Of a DNA stretch of 64,000 nucleotides, positions 1 through 9,132 are shown in pieces. How positions within the stretch are numbered: position 1 is the stretch's first letter; each line of letters opens with the position of its first letter. The stretch is from the NCBI RefSeq assembly GCF_000739815.1, contig NZ_BBJJ01000012.1, forward strand, positions 1 through 64,000, written 5' to 3'. Under the pieces are notes generated by a model. That model had not been told where the DNA came from. It made no database searches and was given only the letters and a program-made list of their open reading frames with translations. The position numbers and the translations under genes are program-made. The stretch comes from Paraburkholderia mimosarum LMG 23256 = NBRC 106338. GTDB taxonomy: Bacteria; Pseudomonadota; Gammaproteobacteria; Burkholderiales; Burkholderiaceae.

Positions 1-1001
1 CAGCGCAAACGCTGGATGTGGCCGTGTTCGGCGCGGGACGCATCGGCCGCATTCATGCGGCGAATCTCGCGCGCCAGCCGGGCGTGCGCCTCAAGTACGT
101 GATCGACGTGAACCGCGAGGCCGCCGCCGCGCTCGCCGCGCAGCACGGCGCCCAGGTGGCCGATGGGGACGCCGCGTTCGGCGACGCATCGATCGGCGCG
201 ACGGTGATCTGTTCGAGCACCGATACGCACTCCGAACTGATCCTGAAGTCGGCCGCTGCGGGCAAGCATATCTTTTGCGAGAAGCCCGTCGATCTCACGA
301 TCGAGCGCGCACGCGCGTGCGCCGAGGCGGTCGAGCGCGCCGGCGTGGTGTGCATGATCGGCTTCCAGCGCCGCTACGATCCGACGTTTGCCGCGCTCAA
401 GGCGCGCCTCGACGCGGGCGAGATCGGCACGCCGGAGATGCTGATCGTCACGAGCCGCGACCCTGGCGCACCGCCTGTGGAGTACCTCCTGCACTCGGGC
501 GGCATCTTCAAGGACATGCTGATCCACGACTTCGACATCTTCCGCTGGATTCTCGACGACGAAGCGCTGAGCGTGCACGCCACGGGCAGCTGCCTTTCCG
601 ATCCGGCGATTGCCGACGCGGGCGACATCGACTCGACGGCGGTGACGATCCGCACGAAGCGCGGGCGCCTCTGCCAGATCAACACGGCGCGGCGCGCGGC
701 CTATGGCTACGACCAGCGCTTCGAGGTGCTCGGTAGCGAGGGCATGCTCCAGGCGGGCAACATGAAGCCGACCGAAGTGGTGGCGTGGTCGAAGACGGCT
801 GTGGCGCAGGACGTGCCCGAGGCGTTCTTCCTCGAACGCTATCGCGCGGCCTATGCGCGCGAGATGGCGCACTTCCACGAGGCCGTCACGCAGGGCGTGC
901 CGGTGCGCACGTCGGTAGCCGACGGCCTGAAGGCGCTCGAACTGGCCGAAGCCGCTTCGCTGTCGTGGCGCGAAGGCCGGGTGGTGACGGTGGGTGGTTG
1001 A
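1..1001 (+). CDS. iolG: Inositol 2-dehydrogenase (Gfo/Idh/MocA family), 5' end outside window
   Basis: This NAD-dependent dehydrogenase probably oxidises myo-inositol to 2-keto-myo-inositol in the cytoplasm, the first step of inositol catabolism. The N-terminal Rossmann motif GAGRIG sits at the window edge. It is followed by the cofactor-domain EKP motif near residue 88 (counting from the GTG at 18) and the catalytic-type segment HDFDIFRW near residue 170. The frame is open to base 1, and the residues before the GTG (AQTLDV) continue the protein sensibly, so I treat the gene as truncated on the left rather than starting at GTG 18. A second family member follows 62 bp downstream on the same strand. 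The inositol assignment rests on overall resemblance to burkholderial IolG; another polyol substrate is possible. Confidence 0.75.
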   Translation, partial: AQTLDVAVFGAGRIGRIHAANLARQPGVRLKYVIDVNREAAAALAAQHGAQVADGDAAFGDASIGATVICSSTDTHSELILKSAAAGKHIFCEKPVDLTIERARACAEAVERAGVVCMIGFQRRYDPTFAALKARLDAGEIGTPEMLIVTSRDPGAPPVEYLLHSGGIFKDMLIHDFDIFRWILDDEALSVHATGSCLSDPAIADAGDIDSTAVTIRTKRGRLCQINTARRAAYGYDQRFEVLGSEGMLQAGNMKPTEVVAWSKTAVAQDVPEAFFLERYRAAYAREMAHFHEAVTQGVPVRTSVADGLKALELAEAASLSWREGRVVTVGG

Positions 1002-1063
1002 TCCGCAGAGGGCGAGTGAGGATCAAGCGCAGTTCAAGCGTGGCTCAAGCGAGGAGAGCAAGG

Positions 1064-2119
1064 ATGCAGGCGATCGATGTTGCCCGGCCGTTGCGCGTGG
1101 GCGTGGCGGGACTCGGGAGGTTGGGGCGGCGGCATGCGCTGAACCTGGCGCATCGCGTGCCGGCGGCGACGCTCGCGGCGGCGTGCAGTCCGCTCGAAGC
1201 GGATCTCGCGTGGGCGCGCGAGGCGTTGCCCGCCGCACGACTGTATGCCGACTACGCCGATCTGCTCGCCGATAGCTCGGTCGATGCGGTGTGGCTCGTC
1301 ACCCCTTCGGCGCTGCACGCCGGGCAGATCGTGCAGGCGCTCGAAGCAGGCAAGCACGTGTTCTGCGAAAAGCCGCTTTCGCTCGACGTGGCCGAATGCG
1401 AACGCGTGGTGAGCGTGGCGCGCCGCCATGCCGACCGGCAGGTGACGATCGGCTTCATGCGCCGCTTCGACCCAAGTTATCAGGATGCCTACACAAAAGT
1501 GCAGACGGGCGCGATCGGCCGGCCGTTTCTCGTGCGCTCGCAGACCTGTGACCTCAACGATCCCGAAGGTTTCTTCGTGCGCTTCGCGCCGACTTCGGGC
1601 GGCATCTTCCTCGACTGCACGGTGCACGACATCGACGTCGCGCGCTGGCTGCTCGGCAAGCCGCGCGCCACGCGCGTCTACGCGGCGGGTGCCATCGCGC
1701 TGCACGAAGGCCTGCGCGAATCCGGCGACGTGGACAACGGCGTGGCCATCTGCGAATTCGAAGGCGGGCGTCTCGCGATGTTCTATGCCTCGCGCACGAT
1801 GGCGCACGGCAACGACACATCGAGCGAGGTGATCGGCACGGCGGGGGCGCTCGCGATCGGGCGCCTGCCGCGTGCCAATCGCGTGGAGATCTATGACGCG
1901 AGCGGCGTGCGCAGCGCTTGCACGCCCACGTTCTTCGACCGGTTCGAAGAGGCGTTCCTGATCGAGGCGCAGGCGTTCGTTACGGACGTGGCGGCGCGAA
2001 AGCGCGGTGACGTGCAGAACGCGAGCCAGGGCGCGACGCTCGAAGACGCCCTGGAAGCGACGCGCATCGGCCAGGCGCTGCGCGAATCGCTGCACACGGG
2101 GGCGGCGGTGACGCTGTGA
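1064..2119 (+). CDS. Gfo/Idh/MocA family oxidoreductase
   Basis: This is a cytoplasmic NAD(P)-dependent sugar or polyol dehydrogenase of 351 residues, the usual length for the family. The Rossmann motif GLGRLG lies near residue 16, EKP near residue 100, GFMRRFDP follows, and the catalytic-type HDIDVARW lies near residue 190. I chose ATG 1064 because GAGGAG precedes it by 7 bases; the frame stays open upstream inside the previous gene but without a start as good. The tandem position after iolG suggests a paralogue acting in the same inositol or related polyol pathway, for example on another inositol isomer. The substrate cannot be read from sequence. Confidence 0.75.
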   Translation: MQAIDVARPLRVGVAGLGRLGRRHALNLAHRVPAATLAAACSPLEADLAWAREALPAARLYADYADLLADSSVDAVWLVTPSALHAGQIVQALEAGKHVFCEKPLSLDVAECERVVSVARRHADRQVTIGFMRRFDPSYQDAYTKVQTGAIGRPFLVRSQTCDLNDPEGFFVRFAPTSGGIFLDCTVHDIDVARWLLGKPRATRVYAAGAIALHEGLRESGDVDNGVAICEFEGGRLAMFYASRTMAHGNDTSSEVIGTAGALAIGRLPRANRVEIYDASGVRSACTPTFFDRFEEAFLIEAQAFVTDVAARKRGDVQNASQGATLEDALEATRIGQALRESLHTGAAVTL

Positions 2120-2233
2120 GCGGGGCGCGGCAATCGGGAGGCAAGCGGCGGTCCCCGTGGCTGCGGTAAAATCGACGCTATTGCCAGCGCCGTCTCACGC
2201 CGCGACGGTGCGCCACCGAAGGATCCAACCCCG

Positions 2234-2467
2234 ATGCAGATTCAGGTTCACAAGGAAGTGGATGCGCGCGGGCTGAACTGCCCGCTGCCGATCCTGCGCG
2301 CCAAGAAGGCGCTCGCCGACATGGAAAGCGGTCAGATTCTCAAGGTCCTCGCGACCGATCCCGGCTCGCAGCGCGATTTCGCCGCGTTCGCGAAGCAAAC
2401 GGGCAACGAGATCGTGGAAAGCTCGAAGCAGGAAGAGACGTTCGTGTTTCTGATGCGCCGTCGCTGA
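2234..2467 (+). CDS. TusA/SirA-family sulfur-carrier protein
   Basis: A 77-residue protein with the hallmark D-A-R-G-L-N-C-P-L-P segment near the N-terminus; the cysteine of CPxP carries persulfide sulfur in TusA-type proteins. In the family these small cytoplasmic proteins relay sulfur for tRNA thiolation, molybdenum cofactor or sulfur oxidation. Which pathway applies here is not shown by the neighbours, since galU lies convergent on the other side of a shared terminator. An A/G-rich GAAGGA sequence precedes the ATG at a workable distance. The gene stands alone as a short transcription unit. Family assignment is firm; equivalence to E. coli TusA is not. Confidence 0.85.
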   Translation: MQIQVHKEVDARGLNCPLPILRAKKALADMESGQILKVLATDPGSQRDFAAFAKQTGNEIVESSKQEETFVFLMRRR

Positions 2468-2484
2468 TCACCTCGGCAGACGAT

Positions 2485-2521
2485 AAAAAAACGGCCCGCG
2501 TGAGAACGCGGGCCATTTTCA
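2485..2521. terminator. Bidirectional intrinsic terminator between tusA-like gene and galU
   Basis: A perfect 8-bp stem (GGCCCGCG at 2493-2500 with CGCGGGCC at 2507-2514) and a 6-base loop. It is flanked by a run of seven A on the left and ATTTTC on the right, so it can serve the rightward tusA-like gene and the leftward galU. Confidence 0.85.
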
Positions 2522-2544
2522 TTGATGCAGTCCGGCACGACTCA

Positions 2545-2596
2545 GCCGGGGGCGCCTGCCGGGGGCGCCTGCCGGGGGCGCCTGCCGGGGGCGCCT
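2545..2596. repeat. Four perfect 13-bp tandem repeats at the 3' end of galU
   Basis: The unit GCCGGGGGCGCCT is repeated four times without mismatch at 2545-2557, 2558-2570, 2571-2583 and 2584-2596. The array lies directly after galU in its direction of transcription, and the last unit overlaps the first two bases of the galU stop codon as numbered on the + strand. It contains the NarI/KasI-type palindrome GGCGCC in each unit. The unit length is not a multiple of three, but the array is untranslated, so copy-number change would be neutral to GalU. Confidence 0.9.
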
Positions 2597-3476
2597 AGCC
2601 TTCGAGCACCGGCTTGCGCGTACGCAGATATTCCTCGAAATCGGCGCCGACTTCCGGGTGGCGCAGCGCGAACTCCACCGTCGCCTTCAGATAGCCGAGC
2701 TTGCTGCCGCAGTCGAAGCGCGTGCCGTGGTACTTGTACGCGAGCACCTGCTCGTCGGCGAGCAGCGACTGGATCGCGTCGGTGAGCTGCAGCTCGCCGC
2801 CCGCGCCCGGCTTGATCGACTTCAGATGCTCGAAAATGCGCGGCTTGAGCACATAGCGGCCGACCACGCCGAGATTCGACGGCGCCACTTCGGGCGCCGG
2901 CTTCTCGACGATACCGGAGAGCTTGACGATCGAGTCTTCCCATTCCTTGCCGTCGACGATGCCGTAGGAGCGCGTTTCCGAGGGCGGGATCTCTTCCACG
3001 CCGAGCACCGAGCTATGGTAGTGGTCGAACACCTCGACCATCTGCTGCATGACCGGCGGCGTGCCGTAGAGCAGGTCGTCCGCGAGAATCACGGCGAACG
3101 GGTTGTCGCCCACGAGCTTTTCCGCGCACAGCACGGCGTGGCCGAGACCGAGCGCTTCGGGCTGGCGAACGTAAAAGCAATCGACGTTGTTCGGCTTGAT
3201 GTTGCGCACCAGCTCGAGCAGCTTGGCTTTCCCGCGCGCTTCGAGTTCGGCCTCGATCTCATACGACTTGTCGAAATGGTCCTCGATCGCGCGCTTGCTG
3301 CGCCCGGTCACGAAGATCATTTCGGTGATACCCGCAGCCACGGCTTCTTCGACCGCGTACTGAATGAGCGGCTTGTCGACCACGGGCAGCATTTCCTTCG
3401 GGCTCGCTTTCGTGGCCGGAAGGAAGCGCGTGCCGAGGCCCGCAACCGGGAATACCGCTTTTGTCACTTTCAGCAT
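2595..3476 (-). CDS. galU: UTP--glucose-1-phosphate uridylyltransferase
   Basis: GalU makes UDP-glucose from UTP and glucose 1-phosphate in the cytoplasm, feeding LPS core, exopolysaccharide, trehalose and galactose metabolism. The 293-residue length fits the bacterial family. The nucleotide-binding signature [17 protein letters not shown] lies at about residues 13-29. The conserved EKP segment near residue 190 and a C-terminal [11 protein letters not shown] segment follow. The start ATG is the only sensible one and begins [13 protein letters not shown]. The gene lies 81 bp downstream of valS on the same strand, so read-through from valS is possible. Its 3' end touches the 13-bp repeat array. 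Confidence 0.95.
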   Translation of the reverse strand: MLKVTKAVFPVAGLGTRFLPATKASPKEMLPVVDKPLIQYAVEEAVAAGITEMIFVTGRSKRAIEDHFDKSYEIEAELEARGKAKLLELVRNIKPNNVDCFYVRQPEALGLGHAVLCAEKLVGDNPFAVILADDLLYGTPPVMQQMVEVFDHYHSSVLGVEEIPPSETRSYGIVDGKEWEDSIVKLSGIVEKPAPEVAPSNLGVVGRYVLKPRIFEHLKSIKPGAGGELQLTDAIQSLLADEQVLAYKYHGTRFDCGSKLGYLKATVEFALRHPEVGADFEEYLRTRKPVLEG

Positions 3477-3557
3477 GTCTTTCGTCCCTGTCCTGGTGCT
3501 CGCAGGACGCCGCAGGAGCGGCGCCGTGCGTTACAGCCTTGCTTGCCGATATGGCTC

Positions 3558-6437
3558 TCAGGCCGGCAACCGCGTGAGTTGCGCGGTCAGCTTGTCCAGC
3601 GTTGCCTGGTATTCTGCCAGTCTTTTCTGCTCCTGCTCAACGACTGCTGCGGGTGCTTTTGCTACAAAACTGTCATTTCCTAGCTTTGCCTTGCACTTTG
3701 TCACCTCATTGCCGAGGCGGGCGATTTCCTTCGACAGGCGTTCGCGTTCCGCGGCGACGTCGATCTCCACTTTCAGCACCAGTTTGTTCGTACCCACGAT
3801 AGCAACTGGCGCGCCTGCCGAAGCTGCATCGAGCGCCGCTTCGTCGGCGATGATCTGGACCTCCGAAAGCTTCGCGAGCGCCTGCGCATAGGGCGCGAAC
3901 GTCGCGAGGCGCCCGGCATTGCCCGTGGCCAGCAGCGGCACCTTCGTGGCGGGCGAGAGGCCCATCTCGCCACGCAGGTTGCGGCATGCGTCGATCACGG
4001 CCTTCAGGTCGGCGGCCCATTGCTCCGCGTTTTCGTCGATCTTCTTCGCTTCCGCCACCGGGTAGCGCTGCACCATGATCGATGCTTCGCCTTCCAGCGC
4101 ATTTTTGCCATTCGCTTGCGGGTACGCGTCGGTGAGCGGCGCCACCTTCTGCCAGAGCGCCTCGGTGATGAACGGAATCACCGGGTGCGCGAGGCGCAGC
4201 ACCGTCTCCAGCACGCGCAGCAGCGTGCGGCGCGTGGCGCGCTGCTGCTCGGGCGTACCCGTCTGGATCTGCACCTTCGCCAGTTCCAGATACCAGTCAC
4301 AGTATTCGTCCCAGACGAACTTGTATATGGCGTTGGCCACGTTGTCGAAGCGATAGTCCGCGAAGCCCTTCGCGACTTCGGCTTCCACGCGCTGCAGGAG
4401 CGAGACGATCCAGCGGTCGGCCTGCGAGAAGTCCGTGTAGCCGCCGGGGCCGCAATCGCCCGGCTGGCAAGCACCCGGCTTGCTGAACCCGCAGTCGTGG
4501 CCTTCGCAGTTCATCAGCACGAAGCGCGTGGCGTTCCAGAGCTTGTTGCAGAAGTTGCGATAGCCCTCGCAGCGCGCGAGGTCGAAGTTCACGTTGCGGC
4601 CGAGCGTGGCCATCGAGGCCATCGTGAAGCGCAGCGCGTCGGTGCCGAACGCGGGAATGCCTTGCGGGAATTCCTTGCGCGTCTTCTTTTCGATGGTCGC
4701 GGCCTGCCTGGGATTCATGAGGCCCGTGGTGCGCTTGGCGACGAGCGTCTCGAGATCGATGCCATCGACGATATCGATCGGGTCGAGCGTGTTGCCCTTG
4801 CTCTTCGACATCTTCTGGCCCTCGGCGTCGCGCACGAGGCCGTGCACATACACGGTGTCGAACGGCACCTTGCCGGTGAAGTGCGTGGTCATCATGACCA
4901 TGCGCGCCACCCAGAAGAAGATGATGTCGAAGCCCGTGACCAGCACCGACGAGGGCAGGAAGGCCTTCAGTTCCGGCGTATCCGCAGGCCAGCCGAGCGA
5001 AGAGAACGGCACGAGCGCCGACGAGAACCATGTATCGAGCACGTCTTCGTCGCGCTTGAGTGCGCCCTTGTAGCCCCTGGCTTCGGCCTGCGCGCGCGCT
5101 TCTTCCTCGCTCTTCGCGACGAAGATCTCGCCGTTCTCGCCGTACCACGCCGGGATCTGGTGGCCCCACCAGAGCTGGCGCGAAATGCACCAGTCCTGGA
5201 TGTTTTCGAGCCACTGGTAGTAGGTGGTCGTCCAGTTCTCCGGCACGAACTTGATCTGGCCGTTGCGCACGACGTCGAGCGCGGTCTCGGCGATCGACTT
5301 GCCGGGGTTGAACGTGCCTTCGGGCGCGGGCTTGCTCATCGCCACGAACCATTGGTCCGTGAGCATCGGCTCGATCACCACGCCCGTGCGGTCGCCGCGC
5401 GGCACCATCAGCTTGTGCGGCTGCACCGAGTCGAGCAGTCCCAGCGCCTCGAAATCGGCGACCACCTGCTTGCGCGCCTCGAAGCGGTCGAGGCCGCGGT
5501 ATTTGGCCGGCGCGTTGTCGTTGATCTTCGCGTCGAGCGTGAGGATCTCGATCATCGGCAGGCCGTGGCGCAGGCCCACCTGGTAGTCGTTGAAATCGTG
5601 CGCGGGCGTGACCTTCACGACGCCCGTGCCGAACTCGCGGTCCACGTACTCGTCGGCGATCACCGGAATTTCGCGGTCGGTGAGCGGCAGCTTCACCATC
5701 TTGCCGATCAGGTGCGCATAGCGTTCGTCTTCCGGGTGCACCATCACGGCCGTGTCGCCGAGCATGGTCTCGGGACGCGTCGTGGCGACGGTCAGCGTGG
5801 CCGAGCCGTCCGCGAGCGGGTAGCGCAGGTGCCAGAGGTTGCCGTTTTCCTCCTCGCTCGCCACTTCGAGATCCGAGACGGCGGTGAGCAGCACCGGGTC
5901 CCAGTTCACGAGGCGCTTGCCGCGGTAGATCAGGCCCTGTTCATAGAGGCGCACGAACACGTCGCGCACGGCGGCCGACATCTTGTCGTCCATCGTGAAG
6001 TACTCGCGCGACCAGTCGATCGAGGCGCCCAGACGGCGCACCTGACCGGTGATGGTCGAGCCCGACTGCTGCTTCCATTCCCACACGCGCTCGACGAACT
6101 TCTCGCGGCCCAGGTCGTGGCGCGAAATCTTTTGCGCGTCGAGCTGGCGCTCGACGACGATCTGCGTGGCGATGCCCGCGTGGTCCGTGCCCGGCACCCA
6201 CAGCGTGTTGTCGCCGAGCATGCGGTGGTAGCGCGCGAGCCCGTCCATGATCGTCTGGTTGAACGCGTGCCCCATGTGCAGCGTGCCGGTGACGTTGGGC
6301 GGCGGCAACTGGATCGAGAAGTTGTTGCGGCCGGGCTCGAAGGTCGCGGCGGCGTAGCCGCGACGCTCCCATTCGGGGCCCCAGTGGGCCTCGATCGTCT
6401 GGGGCTCGAAGCTTTTCGCTAGCGTGCTGTCGCTCAT
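3558..6437 (-). CDS. valS: Valyl-tRNA synthetase
   Basis: ValRS charges tRNA-Val with valine. The 959-residue class I enzyme has the HIGH-type motif HMGH at residues 54-57 and KMSKS near 542-546. The editing domain lies between them, and the C-terminus ends in a typical coiled-coil arm that binds tRNA. The frame is open 71 codons further upstream, but ATG 6437 ([13 protein letters not shown]) matches the family start and lies about 33 bases from a TATAAT box. One oddity is a cysteine-rich stretch around residues 644-663, where four cysteines are spaced C-x4-C-x7-C-x4-C. E. coli ValRS, from memory, is shorter there with one cysteine of this set. Confidence 0.97.
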   Translation of the reverse strand: MSDSTLAKSFEPQTIEAHWGPEWERRGYAAATFEPGRNNFSIQLPPPNVTGTLHMGHAFNQTIMDGLARYHRMLGDNTLWVPGTDHAGIATQIVVERQLDAQKISRHDLGREKFVERVWEWKQQSGSTITGQVRRLGASIDWSREYFTMDDKMSAAVRDVFVRLYEQGLIYRGKRLVNWDPVLLTAVSDLEVASEEENGNLWHLRYPLADGSATLTVATTRPETMLGDTAVMVHPEDERYAHLIGKMVKLPLTDREIPVIADEYVDREFGTGVVKVTPAHDFNDYQVGLRHGLPMIEILTLDAKINDNAPAKYRGLDRFEARKQVVADFEALGLLDSVQPHKLMVPRGDRTGVVIEPMLTDQWFVAMSKPAPEGTFNPGKSIAETALDVVRNGQIKFVPENWTTTYYQWLENIQDWCISRQLWWGHQIPAWYGENGEIFVAKSEEEARAQAEARGYKGALKRDEDVLDTWFSSALVPFSSLGWPADTPELKAFLPSSVLVTGFDIIFFWVARMVMMTTHFTGKVPFDTVYVHGLVRDAEGQKMSKSKGNTLDPIDIVDGIDLETLVAKRTTGLMNPRQAATIEKKTRKEFPQGIPAFGTDALRFTMASMATLGRNVNFDLARCEGYRNFCNKLWNATRFVLMNCEGHDCGFSKPGACQPGDCGPGGYTDFSQADRWIVSLLQRVEAEVAKGFADYRFDNVANAIYKFVWDEYCDWYLELAKVQIQTGTPEQQRATRRTLLRVLETVLRLAHPVIPFITEALWQKVAPLTDAYPQANGKNALEGEASIMVQRYPVAEAKKIDENAEQWAADLKAVIDACRNLRGEMGLSPATKVPLLATGNAGRLATFAPYAQALAKLSEVQIIADEAALDAASAGAPVAIVGTNKLVLKVEIDVAAERERLSKEIARLGNEVTKCKAKLGNDSFVAKAPAAVVEQEQKRLAEYQATLDKLTAQLTRLPA

Positions 6438-6476
6438 GGGTGGAATCTGCCGAAAAAAGGGATGCGGAAACGTTCG

Positions 6477-6505
6477 ATTATAAGGGGAAGTCCTCTCGCA
6501 GCCGA
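6477..6505 (-). promoter_or_regulatory. Candidate sigma-70 promoter of valS
   Basis: On the minus strand a perfect TATAAT occupies 6477-6482. A weak -35-like TCGGCT (6500-6505) lies 17 bases upstream of it. The implied start would give a leader of about 33 bases before the valS ATG. Confidence 0.45.
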
Positions 6506-6631
6506 CGCGCCAGCCGGGGCGGCACGATGTGCGGCCCGTGCGCGGGTCCATGCGCAGGTCCATGCAGCGGGCAGGCCGCGCGCCCGGCGCGCCGTGTCCG
6601 GGACGCGCGAGCCGCCGTGCGTGTGCGCACT

Positions 6632-6650
6632 TATAATGGCGGTCTGCCAT
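6632..6650 (+). promoter_or_regulatory. Candidate -10 element and start-site hairpin of the helicase gene
   Basis: A perfect TATAAT at 6632-6637 faces the helicase gene, with its ATG about 75 bases downstream. No convincing -35 is visible at 17 bases. The sequence ATGGC-GGTCT-GCCAT (6636-6650) forms a 5-bp inverted repeat over the likely transcription start. It does not match the CTGT-N8-ACAG LexA box form. Confidence 0.4.
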
Positions 6651-6715
6651 TCAACGGTGCGCCTGTGAAGTGCGCCACGCCCCTGGGTCATCCGGGGCAC
6701 GTTTCTTTTCTGCCC

Positions 6716-9091
6716 ATGCCCGATCTGCTCGCGAACCTGAACCCCGAACAACTCGCCGCCGTCACGTTGCCCAACGAGCCGGCGCTCATCCTGGCCGGGG
6801 CCGGCAGCGGCAAGACGCGCGTGCTCATCACGCGCATTGCGTGGCTGATCCAGCAGGGCATGGCCTCGCCGTCCACCATCCTCGCCGTGACCTTCACGAA
6901 CAAGGCCGCGCGCGAAATGATGGGGCGCCTTCAGGCGCTCCTGCCCATCGACACGCGCGGCATGTGGATCGGCACCTTCCACGGCCTGTGCAACCGCATG
7001 CTGCGCGCGCATTATCGCGACGCCGGCCTGCCGCAGACCTTCCAGATCCTCGACACGGCGGACCAGCTCTCGGCCATCAAGCGTCTGATGAAGGGCCTGA
7101 ACATCGACGACGAGAAGTACCCGCCCAAGAACCTGCAGTACTTCATCAACAACGCGAAGGAGCAGGGCCTGCGTCCGAAGGACGTGGACGTGAGCGACGA
7201 CTTCAACCGGAAGTTCGTCGAGCTCTACGAAGCCTACGACCAGCAGTGCCAGCGCGAAGGCGTGGTCGATTTCGCCGAGCTGCTGCTGCGCTGCTACGAG
7301 CTGCTCGCGTACAACCCGCCGCTGCGCGCGCATTATCAGGCGCGCTTTCGCGACATCCTCGTCGACGAGTTCCAGGACACCAACAAGCTCCAGTACGCGT
7401 GGCTCAAGCTGCTCGCGGGCCCGGGCAACGCGATCTTCGCGGTGGGCGACGACGACCAGTCGATCTACGCGTTCCGCGGTGCGAACGTGGGCAACATGCG
7501 CGACTTCGAAAACGAGTTCCGCGTGAAGCACATGATCAAGCTGGAGCAGAACTACCGCTCGCACGGCCACATTCTCGATGCGGCGAACCACCTGATCGCG
7601 CACAACTCGCGGCGCCTGGGCAAGAATCTGCGCACGGATGCGGGCCACGGCGAGCCGGTGCGCGTGTACGAGGCGGCGACCGATTCGCAGGAGGCGGGCT
7701 GGATCGTCGAGGAGATTCGCGCGCTCATCAACCAGGGGCTCGCGCGCAACGAGATCGCCATTCTTTACCGCAGCAACGCGCAGTCGCGCACGATCGAGCA
7801 CACGCTCGTGAACGCGGGCGTGCCGTACAAGGTGTATGGCGGGCTGCGCTTTTTCGAGCGCCAGGAAGTGAAGCATGCGCTCGCCTATCTGCGATTGATC
7901 GACAACCCGAACGACGATACGGCCTTTGCCCGCGTGGTGAACTTCCCCGCGCGCGGCATCGGCGCACGCTCGATCGAACAGCTCGCCGACGCGGCGCGCC
8001 TCTACAACTGCTCGATGGCCGCGGCCATTCCGTACGTCACGGGCAAGGCGGGCACGAGCCTTGGCGGCTTCGCGAACCTGATCGCGAAGATGCGCGCCGA
8101 GACGGCGCAGATGAGCCTGCCGGAAACCGTCGAATACACGGTGCGCCTGAGCGGCCTCGCCGAGTTCTATCAGACCGAGCGCGAAGGCCAGGACCGTCTG
8201 GAGAACTTGCAGGAACTCGTGAATGCGGCCACGGCGTTCGTGAGCGAGGCGGGCTACGGACTCGATACACCCGCGCGCTCGATTCCGCTGCGACCGGGCG
8301 CGAGCGCGGTGCCGGAGATCGTCTCGCAGGACGGCGAAATCGAAGTGCTCGACGCGCCCGCGATCACGGACCCCGCGCAGAACCCCGACCTCATGACGCC
8401 GCTCGCGGGCTTCCTCTCGCACGCGTCGCTCGAAGCCGGCGACAACCAGGCGCAGGCGGGCCAGGACGCCGTGCAGCTGATGACGGTTCATGCGGCGAAG
8501 GGCCTCGAATTCACGGCGGTGTTCATCACCGGTCTCGAAGAGGGGCTCTTCCCGCACGAGAACAGCGCGATGGAGGCCGACGGCCTCGAAGAAGAGCGCC
8601 GCCTCATGTACGTGGCGATCACGCGCGCGAAGGAGCGGCTCTATATCTCGTTCGCGCAGAGCCGTCTGCTGCATGGCCAGACGCGCTACAACGTGCGCTC
8701 GCGCTTTTTCGACGAACTGCCGGAGGCATCGCTCAAGTGGCTCACGCCCAAGGTCGAAGCGGGCGCGCGCTGGGGCGGCCGCTCCGACAACGCAGGCTGG
8801 GGGCGCGACTGGTTCGCGCGACCCGGTGGCGGCGATGGCAGCGGCGGCGGCCGTCGCGAGCGCGACGCCTATATCGCCGACAAGAGCCCGGCCCCCGCCT
8901 TCGCCAATGAGCAGCGCGCGGCCGAGACGGGCTTTCGCGTAGGCCAGGGCGTGTTCCACACGAAGTTCGGCGAAGGCACGATCACGGCGCTCGAAGGCAG
9001 CGGCACCGACGCGAAGGCGCAGGTGCGCTTCAAGCGCCACGGCGAGAAGTGGCTCGCGCTGGCGGTGGCCAAGCTGCAGGCAGTGGAGTAA
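6716..9091 (+). CDS. uvrD: UvrD/PcrA/Rep-type ATP-dependent DNA helicase
   Basis: A superfamily 1A 3'-5' DNA helicase of 791 residues, acting in nucleotide excision and mismatch repair or in clearing replication forks. Walker A GAGSGKT is at residues 28-34, Walker B DEFQDTN near 215, and motif III GDDDQSIYAFRGA follows. Motif IV QNYRS, motif V VHAAKGLEF and motif VI YVAITRAKERL come in order. The last 50 residues form the Tudor-like C-terminal domain of PcrA/UvrD (GVFHTKFGEGTI). I chose ATG 6716 because the protein begins there as family members do (MPDLLANLNPEQLAAV); the frame extends far upstream into the valS-divergent promoter region. An MTA/SAH nucleosidase gene follows after 41 bp. UvrD is likelier than Rep, but the two cannot be fully separated by eye. 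Confidence 0.9.
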   Translation: MPDLLANLNPEQLAAVTLPNEPALILAGAGSGKTRVLITRIAWLIQQGMASPSTILAVTFTNKAAREMMGRLQALLPIDTRGMWIGTFHGLCNRMLRAHYRDAGLPQTFQILDTADQLSAIKRLMKGLNIDDEKYPPKNLQYFINNAKEQGLRPKDVDVSDDFNRKFVELYEAYDQQCQREGVVDFAELLLRCYELLAYNPPLRAHYQARFRDILVDEFQDTNKLQYAWLKLLAGPGNAIFAVGDDDQSIYAFRGANVGNMRDFENEFRVKHMIKLEQNYRSHGHILDAANHLIAHNSRRLGKNLRTDAGHGEPVRVYEAATDSQEAGWIVEEIRALINQGLARNEIAILYRSNAQSRTIEHTLVNAGVPYKVYGGLRFFERQEVKHALAYLRLIDNPNDDTAFARVVNFPARGIGARSIEQLADAARLYNCSMAAAIPYVTGKAGTSLGGFANLIAKMRAETAQMSLPETVEYTVRLSGLAEFYQTEREGQDRLENLQELVNAATAFVSEAGYGLDTPARSIPLRPGASAVPEIVSQDGEIEVLDAPAITDPAQNPDLMTPLAGFLSHASLEAGDNQAQAGQDAVQLMTVHAAKGLEFTAVFITGLEEGLFPHENSAMEADGLEEERRLMYVAITRAKERLYISFAQSRLLHGQTRYNVRSRFFDELPEASLKWLTPKVEAGARWGGRSDNAGWGRDWFARPGGGDGSGGGRRERDAYIADKSPAPAFANEQRAAETGFRVGQGVFHTKFGEGTITALEGSGTDAKAQVRFKRHGEKWLALAVAKLQAVE

Positions 9092-9132
9092 CGCCCAAGC
9101 CTTTTGACGAACCAGACGGAAATCTCTCGACA

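Noticed and set aside
2545..2596. CRISPR-like array
   Set aside because: The 13-bp units are directly adjacent with no spacers, so this is a simple tandem repeat.
4020..6422. 800-codon open frame antisense to valS
   Set aside because: It mirrors valS completely and has His/Arg/Glu-rich composition typical of antisense frames in high-G+C DNA; no motif is seen.
6438..6650. 71-codon N-terminal extension of valS
   Set aside because: The added residues lie over the divergent promoter and are absent from the family; ATG 6437 fits.
6636..6650. LexA box at the helicase promoter
   Set aside because: The inverted repeat ATGGC/GCCAT does not match the CTGT-N8-ACAG form, so SOS control is not supported.
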